Positions 9,238 to 18,685 of a stretch of 64,000 nt of DNA are shown one piece after another. The notes beneath the pieces were generated by a model. That model did not search any database. It saw only the letters and a list, made by a program, of their open reading frames with translations, and was not told the DNA's origin. Position numbers and translations under genes: made by a program. The stretch lies in NCBI RefSeq assembly GCF_026000115.1, contig NZ_AP026867.1, positions 6,983,001-7,047,000 on the forward strand, read 5' to 3'. How positions within the stretch are numbered: the stretch's first letter is position 1; each line of letters begins with the position of its first letter. Source of the stretch: Aureispira anguillae (GTDB lineage Bacteria; Bacteroidota; Bacteroidia; Chitinophagales; Saprospiraceae).

Positions 9238-10149
9238 GTGGAAGACCTAGGGAAATTTAGACGATTTTATAACGACCATATGCACAGCAAATTAGTGGTG
9301 TTTGAGCAAAAGCGAAAACGGCTGATTTTGTTGATGGCAATTGGTGTCCTATTGCTGATGTTAGCAACAATTTTTGTGCTAACTTTAGATATGTTTGCGC
9401 TTTCTATCTTTTTGTTTGTGCCTTGGTTTTTGCTCTTTCGGTTGTATCGGTATCAAGCTAATATTTTTACTTCAGGATTTAAGCCCATTGTGGTGCAATC
9501 TATCTTGGAATATATGGATTCTAGCCTGACGTATTATTATAAGGACTATATAAGCAAAGATACTTTTTTGCGCAGTGGTATTTTTCCAAAAGTTTCTGGT
9601 TTATTGTATTATGGCGAGGATTACATTATGGGAAAGATTGGAGAAATCTTTTTTGAAATGAGCGAATTGGAAATACATCATACCGACAAAATAAAAGCAA
9701 AACTAGAGCAAAAATTTAAAGGCGTATTTTTTCATGCTAACTTTAATACTTCTTTTAAAGGGCGCATTCTTATGATTCCAAGACCAGATTGGCAATTGTT
9801 TATTCCCGTCATGAAGGAGTATACTAAATACGGCGGATATGAATTGACCAATACAGGCAATGCACATTTTGACGATGAATTTTTGGTGTACTTGGATCGA
9901 GATGTTCATTATAAAGAAATACTAACCCCTGAATTAATTACAGCAATTAATCAGTACCATTTAAAAAGTGGTAAGAAAGTCTATGCTTCTTTTTACAACA
10001 GTCATTTTTATATGGCAATTGACGATCATCAAAATTTGCTAGAAGCCAGTGTTTTTCATTCTAATCTTAATTTTGAATTAATTGCGGCTTATTATCAAGA
10101 GTTGACTTTATTTACAGAAATTGTCAAGGATTTTGATATTACGCATTGA
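9238..10149 (+). CDS. DUF3137 domain membrane protein
   Basis: 303 residues. The N-terminus is soluble and basic (FRRFYNDHMHSKLVVFEQKRKR). Two adjacent membrane helices follow at about 30-50 and 54-70, then a long soluble domain with the DUF3137 pattern (KIGEIFFEMSELEIHHT, FKGVFFHANFNTSFKG). The function of the family is unknown. The assigned start is GTG at 9238, as the frame is closed by a stop at 9214 and the first ATG is 14 codons later; that ATG at 9280 is the alternative. The gene lies just upstream of a lipoprotein gene with a 36-base gap, possibly one transcript. Confidence 0.75.
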   Translation: MEDLGKFRRFYNDHMHSKLVVFEQKRKRLILLMAIGVLLLMLATIFVLTLDMFALSIFLFVPWFLLFRLYRYQANIFTSGFKPIVVQSILEYMDSSLTYYYKDYISKDTFLRSGIFPKVSGLLYYGEDYIMGKIGEIFFEMSELEIHHTDKIKAKLEQKFKGVFFHANFNTSFKGRILMIPRPDWQLFIPVMKEYTKYGGYELTNTGNAHFDDEFLVYLDRDVHYKEILTPELITAINQYHLKSGKKVYASFYNSHFYMAIDDHQNLLEASVFHSNLNFELIAAYYQELTLFTEIVKDFDITH

Positions 10150-10185
10150 TGTTTTAAAGAACTTCTTAATTTATGACAAATCTAT

Positions 10186-10905
10186 ATGATGCGAAATAAC
10201 TTATTTCTGTTAATTATTCTATCGTTTCTTATTGCTTGTCAGAACGAAGTAGAACAACCTGTGCATACATCAAAAAAAATGGCAGCAGATAGTTTGGTTA
10301 ATGCTCCAAGTCATAAGGCAATAGATAGCATGGTTCAAGCTATTAATCCCACCACAGCTTCACCTTCAAAGACAGACTCAATCAACTTAGCATATAAGCC
10401 CAGTCGCAATTCAAAGCAACTAAAACAATTGTTGGCGAATCCAATCGATTTGGTTGAATTCAAAAAGCATTGTGGAGCCAATAGTGGTGGCGTTAAACGC
10501 ATTCCTAGCTGGTTTAGACCTAAAAAAAATGGTTTTTATTACCGCTATTTTGTTTTTACAGACTGTGGCTGCCGACCCCATGATTTAGAGATTGTTGTGT
10601 TTAAGTTTGGGAAAGATCCAGGGCGTTATCGAGATACCAATGAAGCATTAATCTCTGTGCGAGGAGATTGCCAAGCGGAACAGCTCAAGAAGCTAAACCT
10701 AGCAAAAAAGAAATGGGCTACGATTCAATCAATCTACGGCAACAACTATCTAGCAGAAAGAAACTATCGAATTTATGCAGATGGAGGAAACATACTTATC
10801 TTGAAGCTCTATGGCAAGGATAAAATTCAGTCCTTTTATTATGTCAAAACCAATCTAAAAAAGATTCAATCCATCCAAGATATTCCTAAAGAGTTGTTGA
10901 AATGA
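10186..10905 (+). CDS. Hypothetical lipoprotein
   Basis: 239 residues with a lipoprotein signal peptide (hydrophobic core, then FLIAC with Cys at about 18). A Ser/Thr/Lys-rich linker (about 20-75) leads to a folded domain of about 150 residues with four cysteines, including a CGC pair (FTDCGCRPHD, RGDCQAEQ). I do not recognise the family. It probably sits in the periplasm anchored to a membrane. It ends 20 bases before the converging DUF2490 gene. Confidence 0.65.
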   Translation: MMRNNLFLLIILSFLIACQNEVEQPVHTSKKMAADSLVNAPSHKAIDSMVQAINPTTASPSKTDSINLAYKPSRNSKQLKQLLANPIDLVEFKKHCGANSGGVKRIPSWFRPKKNGFYYRYFVFTDCGCRPHDLEIVVFKFGKDPGRYRDTNEALISVRGDCQAEQLKKLNLAKKKWATIQSIYGNNYLAERNYRIYADGGNILILKLYGKDKIQSFYYVKTNLKKIQSIQDIPKELLK

Positions 10906-10925
10906 ACATAACCCATTCCCTTTTC

Positions 10926-11699
10926 TTAATTTGTAGGTTTTTTTAATGGCTTTTTTAGATGGATATTGTAACTAAAGCTGAGCACAATATTATGGTTGTT
11001 TTCAAACCAAGAAGCATTGCGTTGAAAAGATTGATTCATATAGCCTAGTTGGATGTTTCCATGAGGATTAAAGGCATAACCTAGACCAATATAAATCCAA
11101 TTTTGATTAAAAATAGGAGCCGTTGTCTGTGGCGAATTAATGTTCAAAAAGAGTTCATCAAATGCTTGTATAAACAATTTTGCCTGCTGATCCTTAAATG
11201 ATTTTAACGTATAATTAAGGGTAAATCGATAACGAAATCGTTGTCGAAACTGAAAACCATCAATGTAATAACTTTGATTTGCATCTTGACCAATTCGCTG
11301 CACAAAACGATGTTCTATTCTATACCTATGTTTAAAAGACAGTTTCTCCAATTTATGTTTAAGCACAATTTGCTCCCAAATATTGTGTTCTAGGGTCGGC
11401 AAAGGGGCTGGAATCGTTCCATAAGGATCATTCAGCACAAATGAATAACCAATTGAACCAGTAATAAATTTGGCGAAGTCGTAGTTGAGTGCTGGACGTT
11501 CTATAATTTGTTCTGCTGAAAGCCCCCAATTGGCTCGCCTTAGATGAAATTCATTGCTCAAATAAAATTTATCGCTAAAATAAATTTTATTCACAACGGC
11601 TGCCCAGATCGCTTGATTTTTGGTTGTTATTGGCGTTTGACCCATTAATTTCGAGCTAACACCCCAGATAAGTAGAAAAGAAAAGAAAACGTAACGCAT
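10926..11699 (-). CDS. DUF2490 outer-membrane beta-barrel protein
   Basis: 257 residues with a signal peptide (about 1-20, ending KLMGQ). The rest is a series of amphipathic strands with conserved aromatic and Arg residues (NEFHLRRANWG, FKHRYRIEHRFVQR, FRQRFRYRFTLNY), typical of DUF2490 barrels. The protein should lie in the outer membrane; no function is known. It ends in KKPLKKPTN rather than the usual terminal aromatic residue of barrels. It stands between convergent and same-strand neighbours without an obvious partner. Confidence 0.75.
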   Translation of the reverse strand: MRYVFFSFLLIWGVSSKLMGQTPITTKNQAIWAAVVNKIYFSDKFYLSNEFHLRRANWGLSAEQIIERPALNYDFAKFITGSIGYSFVLNDPYGTIPAPLPTLEHNIWEQIVLKHKLEKLSFKHRYRIEHRFVQRIGQDANQSYYIDGFQFRQRFRYRFTLNYTLKSFKDQQAKLFIQAFDELFLNINSPQTTAPIFNQNWIYIGLGYAFNPHGNIQLGYMNQSFQRNASWFENNHNIVLSFSYNIHLKKPLKKPTN

Positions 11700-11778
11700 A
11701 AGATGGATTATATTAGAAATTGATATAGATTTTTAGACGGCCTAAATTTAGTTAAACTAAATGAAAACAGGTAAAAAG

Positions 11779-13509
11779 CTATGTAGTTGGTTGTCTCTGA
11801 TGTTTGAGTGCTTCTTCAAATAAGTTATCAATGGCACCTTGTATGTGTTGACACTGATATTGGTCAGCGAGATAAATCATACATTCGTCTAAATTGCGAA
11901 AAACTTCTTTTTCTTGAATATAATGCGGAATAATGCCTACAATTCGCAACCGTTCTTCTACCTCTTGTTGAAGCCCCGTCAAATAAACATCCATTCCTTT
12001 GTCTTCAAGCATTATAATTGCTTCTTGCAAAACTAAGATTCCAGTTTCGTCCATAAACGGGACATGATCCAAATGCATAACAACGACTTCAACGCCTTCA
12101 ATGCGTTCGGTTCTAGTCTTAAAATCGTCTGCAAAACCAAAAAATAGTGGTCCTTCTAAATGTTTGATATAAACATTTTGTGCCAATTCTTTGGGCAATC
12201 CTTTTTGTTGCAGAAAATCACCTAATAGCCCAAATTTGTTAGCTTTTAGAGCTGCATCCGACATTTTTTTCATGAAAATAATAAAGGCAATCATAGTTCC
12301 CAAAGCAACGGCATCTAAAAGGTTGTCAAAAACGGTTACTAATAGGGTAACAATTAAGATCAAGGCATCTGATTTTGGAACCTTAGGCAATAACTTAAGC
12401 CCTTTCACGTCAATAATGCCAATGCCAATCGTGACAAGGATTCCTGCTAAAACAGCCATAGGAATAAATTGTACATAATGTCCTAAGCCTAATACTATAA
12501 TCAATAACGCAATCCCTTTAAAAATACCAGATAGATTGGTTTTACCTCCTGTTCGAATATTGGTAACAGTTCCCATGGTCGCCCCTGCACCAGGAATACC
12601 ACCAAATAATGCAACCACCAAGTTGCCTAATCCTTGTCCCTTTAGTTCTTTATTGCCATCGTGTTTGGTTTTTGTCAAACTATCGGCAACCGTAGAGGTC
12701 AATAGGGTATCTATTGTTCCTAAAGCTGCTAGGGTAATAGCTGGCGCAAGAATCATAGATAAGTGTTGCCATTCTAATGAAAAGAGCGTTTCCAGTTGAA
12801 ACGCTGGGATGCCAGAAGGAATTTCTCCAATTCTCGGAACTTCCATAGGAATTGCTATAGAAAGGAGTGTCATTCCTATCAATGCCAGTAGAATGCTCGG
12901 TAGTTTTTTATGGAGCAATGGAATAGTATAAATTAGGGCAATGGTACCCAAGCCTAGCAAAAGGGCATCCTTATTTAAATGAAGCATTGGGGTGTGAATA
13001 TTACCTAATATATTTAACATTCCCTTGGGAGAAGCATGCCCCATTAGTGGAAATAATTGTAGAATGATAATGATCACTCCAATCCCTCCCATAAAGCCAG
13101 AAACCACAGGGTAGGGCATGAATTTAACCAGTTTAGCAAGCCCCATAAAGCCAAAAATAATTTGAAAGATGCCCGCTAGGACAAAGGTAGCCATAATAAT
13201 AGGCGCAGCAGTTGTTAAATCGTTATTGACCGCCACTAAAGCACCAGAAACAACAGTTGCAGAAACAATTGTCATTGGACCCGTTGGGTCACTCAATAGT
13301 GTTTTGGTGCCACCGATAAAGGCCGCAATTATAGCTAAAATAATAGCAGTATAAAGTCCTGCTTCTGCGCCCAAACCTGATTGTATACCGAAGGCTAATC
13401 CCATTGGGAGTGCTATAATTGCGCCTGTCAAGCCTCCTAATAGATCACCTTTAAGATGACTAAAATCAAAGCTACCAAGGATTGTTTGTTGTTGTTTTAC
13501 GTTGTTCAT
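11779..13509 (-). CDS. SulP-family inorganic anion transporter with STAS domain
   Basis: 576 residues. About 10-14 membrane helices cover residues 20-430, including the family segment in the first helices (GLTGAIIALPMGLAFGIQSG) and SDPTGPMT. A cytoplasmic STAS domain covers about 440-560 (GPLFFGFADDFK, VVVMHLDHVPFMDETG). SulP members carry sulfate, bicarbonate or related anions; which one cannot be told from sequence alone, and the bicarbonate-type branch is possible. Two overlapping palindromes lie just upstream of the start (13520-13549) and may be an operator. It is a single gene. Confidence 0.9.
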   Translation of the reverse strand: MNNVKQQQTILGSFDFSHLKGDLLGGLTGAIIALPMGLAFGIQSGLGAEAGLYTAIILAIIAAFIGGTKTLLSDPTGPMTIVSATVVSGALVAVNNDLTTAAPIIMATFVLAGIFQIIFGFMGLAKLVKFMPYPVVSGFMGGIGVIIIILQLFPLMGHASPKGMLNILGNIHTPMLHLNKDALLLGLGTIALIYTIPLLHKKLPSILLALIGMTLLSIAIPMEVPRIGEIPSGIPAFQLETLFSLEWQHLSMILAPAITLAALGTIDTLLTSTVADSLTKTKHDGNKELKGQGLGNLVVALFGGIPGAGATMGTVTNIRTGGKTNLSGIFKGIALLIIVLGLGHYVQFIPMAVLAGILVTIGIGIIDVKGLKLLPKVPKSDALILIVTLLVTVFDNLLDAVALGTMIAFIIFMKKMSDAALKANKFGLLGDFLQQKGLPKELAQNVYIKHLEGPLFFGFADDFKTRTERIEGVEVVVMHLDHVPFMDETGILVLQEAIIMLEDKGMDVYLTGLQQEVEERLRIVGIIPHYIQEKEVFRNLDECMIYLADQYQCQHIQGAIDNLFEEALKHQRQPTT

Positions 13510-13519
13510 TTTTTTTCAT

Positions 13520-13549
13520 ATACAGTGACTGTATTGTTGGGTACAATAC
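13520..13549. promoter_or_regulatory. Paired palindromes upstream of the SulP gene
   Basis: TACAGT-G-ACTGTA (13521-13533) is immediately followed, with overlap, by GTATTGT-TGGGT-ACAATAC (13531-13549). Both are perfect, 12 to 40 bases upstream of the SulP ATG, where a regulator could bind. A Crp/Fnr-type gene lies nearby, but these sites do not match the usual Crp/Fnr consensus. Confidence 0.4.
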
Positions 13550-13713
13550 AAAATGATACCTCCCTCATGCTTAGTTGCTTAATGCAATGCATTGGTGAGG
13601 CAAATTTTATAGAAATATGAGATGGGAATACCGTAGACTATCGTACTACAGCTACAATTATATTGAATAAATCGCTGCTGCTATGTGATGCTTGGTACAT
13701 TGGGTGAAAAGAA

Positions 13714-14088
13714 TTAGCAATAGACCTTTAGGCAAGCAAATAAAATGTATAGGGGAACTTTGTGGAGTGGTACATAGGCTATAGAAGTGCTAGGAAAGAT
13801 AGCAGTGCTGAGCCGTAAGGGCAATCGTACAGTATGCATTTGAATACCATCGTTCGGATTATGTTCAATGGATTGCTCTTGTTCTTCTATATTGTCTTCT
13901 TCACTATCTTCTTCCTCTATTGGAATGTCTCTTTTGTGATGTTCCTGATTAGGGGAATGAGTGGTGTTGAATAGGTTGAGTTCGACACTTGGTACAGTCG
14001 CTAGTGTTGCTTCTTGCTGAAATAAGGAGCAATTACTGACTAAGGTATAAAAAAAGATGATGTACCAAAAATGGAGCTTCATACTCAA
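13714..14088 (-). CDS. Small hypothetical exported protein
   Basis: 124 residues. It has an N-terminal hydrophobic segment ending in VSNC (a weak lipobox, since Asn precedes Cys), an acidic middle (EEEDSEEDNIEEQEQ) and a hydrophobic C-terminus. I recognise no family. A TACCTTTG element at 14117-14124 on the minus strand fits a -7 box and supports expression. The start could be the first or the third codon. It could also be a chance frame. Confidence 0.4.
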   Translation of the reverse strand: MSMKLHFWYIIFFYTLVSNCSLFQQEATLATVPSVELNLFNTTHSPNQEHHKRDIPIEEEDSEEDNIEEQEQSIEHNPNDGIQMHTVRLPLRLSTAIFPSTSIAYVPLHKVPLYILFACLKVYC

Positions 14089-14116
14089 TAGGGAAAAGTT
14101 GAATAATAATCGAAAT

Positions 14117-14124
14117 CAAAGGTA
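14117..14124 (-). promoter_or_regulatory. Candidate -7 element (TACCTTTG)
   Basis: Fits TAnnTTTG on the minus strand, 28 bases before the small hypothetical gene. No -33 box is found at the right spacing. Confidence 0.3.
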
Positions 14125-14179
14125 GAAGATAGAAGAGAAGAAAAGAATGGCAAAGGTTATATAAAAATGTGATTTTTGT

Positions 14180-14187
14180 TACATTTG
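14180..14187 (+). promoter_or_regulatory. Candidate -7 element (TACATTTG) of the Crp/Fnr gene
   Basis: Fits TAnnTTTG, 15 bases before the ATG at 14203, which implies a very short leader. The -33 box is weak. Confidence 0.35.
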
Positions 14188-14202
14188 TAATGTTTTTAAT
14201 AA

Positions 14203-14907
14203 ATGCTAAATTGTAATGTTTTGAATATTAGTAACCTAAGCTTTGAGAGTGATAAGATTTTATCTTCTTTGCCAGAAGAGGAGCGAGCTTATTTTTTAAG
14301 TTTTTCTAAGCAACTATTTTTTAAAAAGGGCAAATTAATTTTTTATCAAGATGGAATGCCAACAGGGGTTTTCTTAATTCAGAGCGGAAAAGCTAAGCTT
14401 TATAAAACAGGAATGTATGGTAAAGATCAAATATTTTATATCTATCGAGCAGGAGATTTATTTGGTTATCATGCGCTCTTGTGCAACGAAAATTATGAAG
14501 AATCTTGTGAAGTATTAGAGGACAGTACTGTTTTATTTGTCAATAAATATGACTTCCGATTTTTATTGCAAAAGATACCTCGCATTCAAGCTCTAATTAT
14601 TCAAAACATTAGCCATGAATTTGGGGTTTTGGTCAATACCATCACCATTCTAGCGCAAAAAAATTTAAGAGAGCGATTAGCACTTTATTTGGTTATTCTC
14701 AAAGAACGCTATGAAGGTGAAAATGCCAAAAATAATCCAATTGTTTTGCCACGGGAAGATTTAGCAAATATCATAGGAACCACCCGTGAAAGTTTGGGGC
14801 GTTTGTTAAAAGAATTTAAAGAAGATCAACTCATTCGGGTTAATAAGCGAGCGATTGAGATTAGCAATTTAGAAAAACTACAAAAAATGGCGAATGTAAA
14901 TCCGTAA
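14203..14907 (+). CDS. Crp/Fnr-family transcription regulator
   Basis: 234 residues. An N-terminal cyclic-nucleotide-binding-type beta roll covers about 20-135 (KGKLIFYQDGMPTGVFLIQSGKAK, split here by strands and turns). A dimerisation helix follows at about 135-165, then a winged helix-turn-helix at about 170-225 (LPREDLANIIGTTRESLGRLL). No N-terminal Cys cluster for an iron-sulfur centre is present, so it is not a classic Fnr. The typical Arg-Ser phosphate-binding cassette of Crp is also not clear, so the ligand is unknown. It is a single gene, divergent from the small gene at 13714. Confidence 0.88.
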   Translation: MLNCNVLNISNLSFESDKILSSLPEEERAYFLSFSKQLFFKKGKLIFYQDGMPTGVFLIQSGKAKLYKTGMYGKDQIFYIYRAGDLFGYHALLCNENYEESCEVLEDSTVLFVNKYDFRFLLQKIPRIQALIIQNISHEFGVLVNTITILAQKNLRERLALYLVILKERYEGENAKNNPIVLPREDLANIIGTTRESLGRLLKEFKEDQLIRVNKRAIEISNLEKLQKMANVNP

Positions 14908-14925
14908 AATAGTAGCCATTCCATC

Positions 14926-15525
14926 TTATTCTGTCCCCACTACAAAATCCATTAAAGCTCCCATTTCTTTCATAGATTTACTTTTAGCGTTTTCTTTGGC
15001 AAAAATTTGGCGGTCTTCCTTGTTTTGATAAAACTGATTTTTGTCAAGGATAGGAACATAGACCGTATCTGGGGGCGGAGCAGGAAGTTGGATTGTTTTT
15101 GTTTTATAAATAACCTTTTCTTGTAGGATGATTTTTTCCTGTACAACCGTATCGACTTGAGGAACATAAACAATTTCTTTTTGGATGGTTGTGTTCACAG
15201 TTATGGGGCGTAAACAATAAACACCAATGCCAACTAGAATAGCCAATATCGCAGCTTGATAAGCAGCAATTGGTTGCCCCAAATAACTCATCCAACGGCG
15301 TTGATGCTGCGCTTTAAATTGTGCTTGTAATGCGCTTAAATTGTTGTTGGGAGGAAAACTGGATGGCTCTGCAAAAATACGTTTGCTATTGAGCAGTACA
15401 GCACGTTGCTGTTGATACATTTCTATGCTCATCAACTGTTGTACAAATTGCTGCTCTTGGGGATTGAGTTCTTCAAAATTTTTGTGCAATAATAAATCTT
15501 CTAATGTTTCGTAATTATACTTCAT
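14926..15525 (-). CDS. Probable membrane anti-sigma factor
   Basis: 199 residues of unrecognised family. The N-terminal 50 residues are acidic and helical ([20 protein letters not shown]), like the sigma-binding part of small anti-sigma proteins, but there is no zinc HxxxCxxC motif. One membrane helix lies at about 90-108 ([15 protein letters not shown]), followed by a periplasmic tail with repeated Lys/Val/Thr strands and a proline turn ([11 protein letters not shown]). Its ATG overlaps the stop of the ECF sigma gene (ATGA), so the two are translationally coupled. This context is the main reason for the call. Confidence 0.6.
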   Translation of the reverse strand: MKYNYETLEDLLLHKNFEELNPQEQQFVQQLMSIEMYQQQRAVLLNSKRIFAEPSSFPPNNNLSALQAQFKAQHQRRWMSYLGQPIAAYQAAILAILVGIGVYCLRPITVNTTIQKEIVYVPQVDTVVQEKIILQEKVIYKTKTIQLPAPPPDTVYVPILDKNQFYQNKEDRQIFAKENAKSKSMKEMGALMDFVVGTE

Positions 15526-16115
15526 AAGACTTCTTTATTTTGACGGTGTTGGGGATTAAAAATAGCTAAATGTTGGGCGAGTTGCTTGAGCGCATGGTGC
15601 AATCTTGATTTTACGGTTCCTTCTGGGCAATCAACAATTTGGCTGATTTGTTGAATAGATAGCTCTTCTTGGTAGCGCAATATAAAGCAAATTTTGTGCG
15701 CAGGTTTGAGTATTTCAATCGCATCTTTTAGGTGTTTATGAAATATTTTTTGGTCTAATTGCAATGGAATGGCAGGTATTGAGCTAGGGAGTTGTTCGTA
15801 ATCTTCTAGTGTAAAAAAATGAATATTTTGACGGCGATATTCATTCTTACACATATTGGACGCAATGGTATAAATCCATGTAGAGAATTTTCGATTGACA
15901 TCAAAAGCTTCTGGTTTCTCAATCAACTTAACAAACAAATCCTGTACAAAATCTTGCGATTTATTAGCGTCTTGTCCTAGCATACGAAAGAAATAGTAAT
16001 ACATCTTTTCGTAATAGCGATGATACAGCTCGTCAAAGGCTTTGGATTTTCCTTTGCTTATTTGCTGCATCAAGGCTTCATCATTAAGCTGTTGGTAATT
16101 GGTTCTGAAAAACAT
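15522..16115 (-). CDS. ECF-type RNA polymerase sigma factor
   Basis: 197 residues. Region 2 covers about 20-90 ([52 protein letters not shown]). Region 4 covers about 125-185 ([35 protein letters not shown]). There is no region 1 or 3, as expected for extracytoplasmic-function sigma factors. Its partner is presumably the overlapping membrane protein downstream. The outer-membrane receptor gene upstream (16217-18628) may be a target or a signal source, but the receptor's N-terminal domain is not the STN type used for transmembrane sigma signalling. Confidence 0.92.
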   Translation of the reverse strand: MFFRTNYQQLNDEALMQQISKGKSKAFDELYHRYYEKMYYYFFRMLGQDANKSQDFVQDLFVKLIEKPEAFDVNRKFSTWIYTIASNMCKNEYRRQNIHFFTLEDYEQLPSSIPAIPLQLDQKIFHKHLKDAIEILKPAHKICFILRYQEELSIQQISQIVDCPEGTVKSRLHHALKQLAQHLAIFNPQHRQNKEVL

Positions 16116-16216
16116 GTTAATTTATCTTCATTGTTTTAACGCTGACAAAGAGTCCGATACTTTACTTTTTTGTTCTAAATGAAACTACTATAAGCGATTA
16201 CTCGTATACACAAGGT

Positions 16217-18628
16217 TTACTTGATTCGTCCTGTTTCAGAACGGTTAACAGAACGATCTTTTAGCCCCTTAGATTGTAATTTTCCAAAATTATAACTGAT
16301 TGCCAAACGAATAGATCGAGTGTCGTAACGATTTTCATAATGTACATTAAATGCATTAACGAGGGATACGCCACTTTCTTTGTAAGAATATAGAATATCA
16401 TTAACCGATAAGCGAATGGATAATTTATCGTCCAAAAACTTTCGTTCGATACTTGCTCCTAATTCGTAAAAAGGATTAAAGCTAAAATACCCCTCTGCAC
16501 CCCCCGAAACATATTGAAAGGTTAGTTCCAAATTAAATACCTTTGGAATGCGAAACGCATTATAGCTGTAGATATAAAACATAGGGCGAGCATAATTTAG
16601 CAAGTCACTCCCTTTGTCATATTGCAAGATGGTATAACTAAAACCAAAGGAGTTATATGTTGTCCACCATTTATTTTCGTAAGGAAGATTTAGAGTAACA
16701 TTAATTTGATCTACTTTTTCATAATTTTGAGTAATAATGTTAAAGCTATTGCCTTGCTTGTCAATAAAAATATCCATGTGATTGAAGGTACGAGCAAATT
16801 CAAATTCTAAAGAAGCCATTTCCATATACGTTAATGCCCATTCGGCAGAATGGGTATAAGCAGGGAGGAGATAGGGGTTGCCTCTTTCGGTAGAATATTG
16901 ATCAATGAAATCAACAAATGGATTCAAATCGCTAAAAGTTGGACGTTGAATGCTGGTGGTATAATTAATAGACGTTGCCAAATCTTCTAGTATATTATAA
17001 CTTAAGGAAGCGGTAGGGAAAACATGCCAATAGTTACGATGGAGTAGCTGTTGCCCGTTTACTTTAGAGAAGCCTTGCATGGTTGCCCATTCTGCTCGAA
17101 TGCCTGCCTCCATAAACCATTTCTCATTTTCCCAATTGACCTGACTGTAAACACCAAGGATATTTTCATTGTAATTATACCCGTTACTATAGCTACTATC
17201 TGCCACCCATTTGCCTACTTTATCTTGCTCTAAAAAACGAATGTCACTATTGTTTAGAATAAAAGCATTCTTAATTCCTGTTTGAAAAAGCATTTTATTT
17301 TTGAACCCCTTGGTAAAATCAAGTTGGGCATTTAATATATTGATAAAGCTATTATTGCTGTTTTGATAAGCATTCTGTTGAGTATCAAGAGGCATTTGTT
17401 GAGTTTGGTCAATCTGATCCAATCCATTTCTAGTATAATTAGAATATTGTCCAGCAATAAAGAGCTCACTGTCTAAGGTGTCTAGATCTCGAATATAATT
17501 TAGGTTGACCGAATTGTTGAGCCCTTTGCGATTTCCTTTGGTATTGGCTACAATCTGATTAAAATCATGGTGATTGAGCGTAACCTTATTCTGATTGTGG
17601 ATGTCAGATAAATAATTGCCAAAAGAGCCTCGATATTGTAGTCCAATAATACTAATAGAATCAGGGCGATAACCAATTTTGAAGCGATAAAAATGATGTT
17701 GGGGGGTGGTGTTGGTACTAGCAATATTGTTGTACATACGCATGGTATCGATTAGAGAAGTTGGGTATTCTCGGAAATAATTGTTGCTATACCAACTTTT
17801 TCGATAATTATAACCATAGCTAATTCCTAGTGACCATTTTTTCTTTCTATAATTAAAATTTAAATTACCAAAAGCACTAAAAAAACGCCTTTGTGTTAAA
17901 CTGAGAAGAGCTCGAGCATTATAACCTTCTAAGTTTTGGCGAATGGTAATAATGTTAATAACGGCTCGCCCTGCGGCATCGTATCGTGCCGACGGGTTTT
18001 TGATGATTTCCACCTCTTTAATTTCGGTAGAAGGAATCATCTTTAATTCTTGAGCACTAACAGGCTGCCCATCCAATAATAAGATAGGGGAGCCTTTCCC
18101 AAATACCGTTACCTCATCTTTAGAATTAACAATAACCCTAGGAGAGCGATGCAGTACATCTAGTGCTGTTCCGCTGTTACTCAACATGGATTTTTCTACA
18201 TTAACAATGACCTTTCCTCGCTCAGATTTGAAGGTAGGAACGGTCGCTTCTACTGTAACCGTTTTTAGATTGTTATTGGTACTTAATGTAAAACGACCAA
18301 GCTCTATGAGGTCTTTTTTTTCTGTTGTTTCGACGATAAAAATAGTATCAGAGTATCCTAAAGCAGTAAGTTGGACTAGAAACTTGGGCATTGACAAGCC
18401 CTCTAATTCAAATAGACCATCCATGATATAAGTGCCCTTGATTAAGCTAGAATCATTGGGGTGTAGAATCAATAAGTTACCAACCTCTATGGGCTGCTGT
18501 TGTTGGTCGGTTACCTGACCTTTAATGCTAAATAAAGTAGTTGTTTGAGCCTGTAACTCAGCATTGCTAAAAAGCAATGCCAAGTACAGTAGTACAGTAT
18601 ACTTATGGTTAAATTGTATTTGAATCAT
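16217..18628 (-). CDS. Outer-membrane beta-barrel family protein (TonB receptor-like)
   Basis: 803 residues with a signal peptide (about 1-28, ending LQAQ). A carboxypeptidase-regulatory-like domain covers about 32-115 (IKGQVTDQQQQPIEVGNLLI). A plug-like domain covers about 120-230 (VIVNVEKSMLSNSGTALDVLHR is its first strand-helix, broken by variable turns). The remainder is a large beta-barrel of the OMP_b-brl_3 type (SRSIRLAISYNFGK near the end). Such proteins are TonB-receptor relatives, but their substrates are often unknown and some lack a TonB box; I see no clear box. It lies 58 bases downstream of the SUMF1 gene and 101 bases upstream of the sigma factor gene, all on one strand. Confidence 0.85.
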   Translation of the reverse strand: MIQIQFNHKYTVLLYLALLFSNAELQAQTTTLFSIKGQVTDQQQQPIEVGNLLILHPNDSSLIKGTYIMDGLFELEGLSMPKFLVQLTALGYSDTIFIVETTEKKDLIELGRFTLSTNNNLKTVTVEATVPTFKSERGKVIVNVEKSMLSNSGTALDVLHRSPRVIVNSKDEVTVFGKGSPILLLDGQPVSAQELKMIPSTEIKEVEIIKNPSARYDAAGRAVINIITIRQNLEGYNARALLSLTQRRFFSAFGNLNFNYRKKKWSLGISYGYNYRKSWYSNNYFREYPTSLIDTMRMYNNIASTNTTPQHHFYRFKIGYRPDSISIIGLQYRGSFGNYLSDIHNQNKVTLNHHDFNQIVANTKGNRKGLNNSVNLNYIRDLDTLDSELFIAGQYSNYTRNGLDQIDQTQQMPLDTQQNAYQNSNNSFINILNAQLDFTKGFKNKMLFQTGIKNAFILNNSDIRFLEQDKVGKWVADSSYSNGYNYNENILGVYSQVNWENEKWFMEAGIRAEWATMQGFSKVNGQQLLHRNYWHVFPTASLSYNILEDLATSINYTTSIQRPTFSDLNPFVDFIDQYSTERGNPYLLPAYTHSAEWALTYMEMASLEFEFARTFNHMDIFIDKQGNSFNIITQNYEKVDQINVTLNLPYENKWWTTYNSFGFSYTILQYDKGSDLLNYARPMFYIYSYNAFRIPKVFNLELTFQYVSGGAEGYFSFNPFYELGASIERKFLDDKLSIRLSVNDILYSYKESGVSLVNAFNVHYENRYDTRSIRLAISYNFGKLQSKGLKDRSVNRSETGRIK

Positions 18629-18685
18629 AAGGTGTTGATTGGGTTGTTTAGGTAAAACGGAAGTAGTTAAGTTGGATGGCGTTAA

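Noticed and set aside
12191-12799. Plus-strand frames opposite the SulP gene
   Set aside because: Shadows of membrane helices in reverse; no start context or similarity.
16217-18628. Transmembrane FecA-like receptor controlling the ECF sigma factor
   Set aside because: The N-terminal domain is of the carboxypeptidase-regulatory type, not STN, and no FecR-like protein is seen; the link is only by position.
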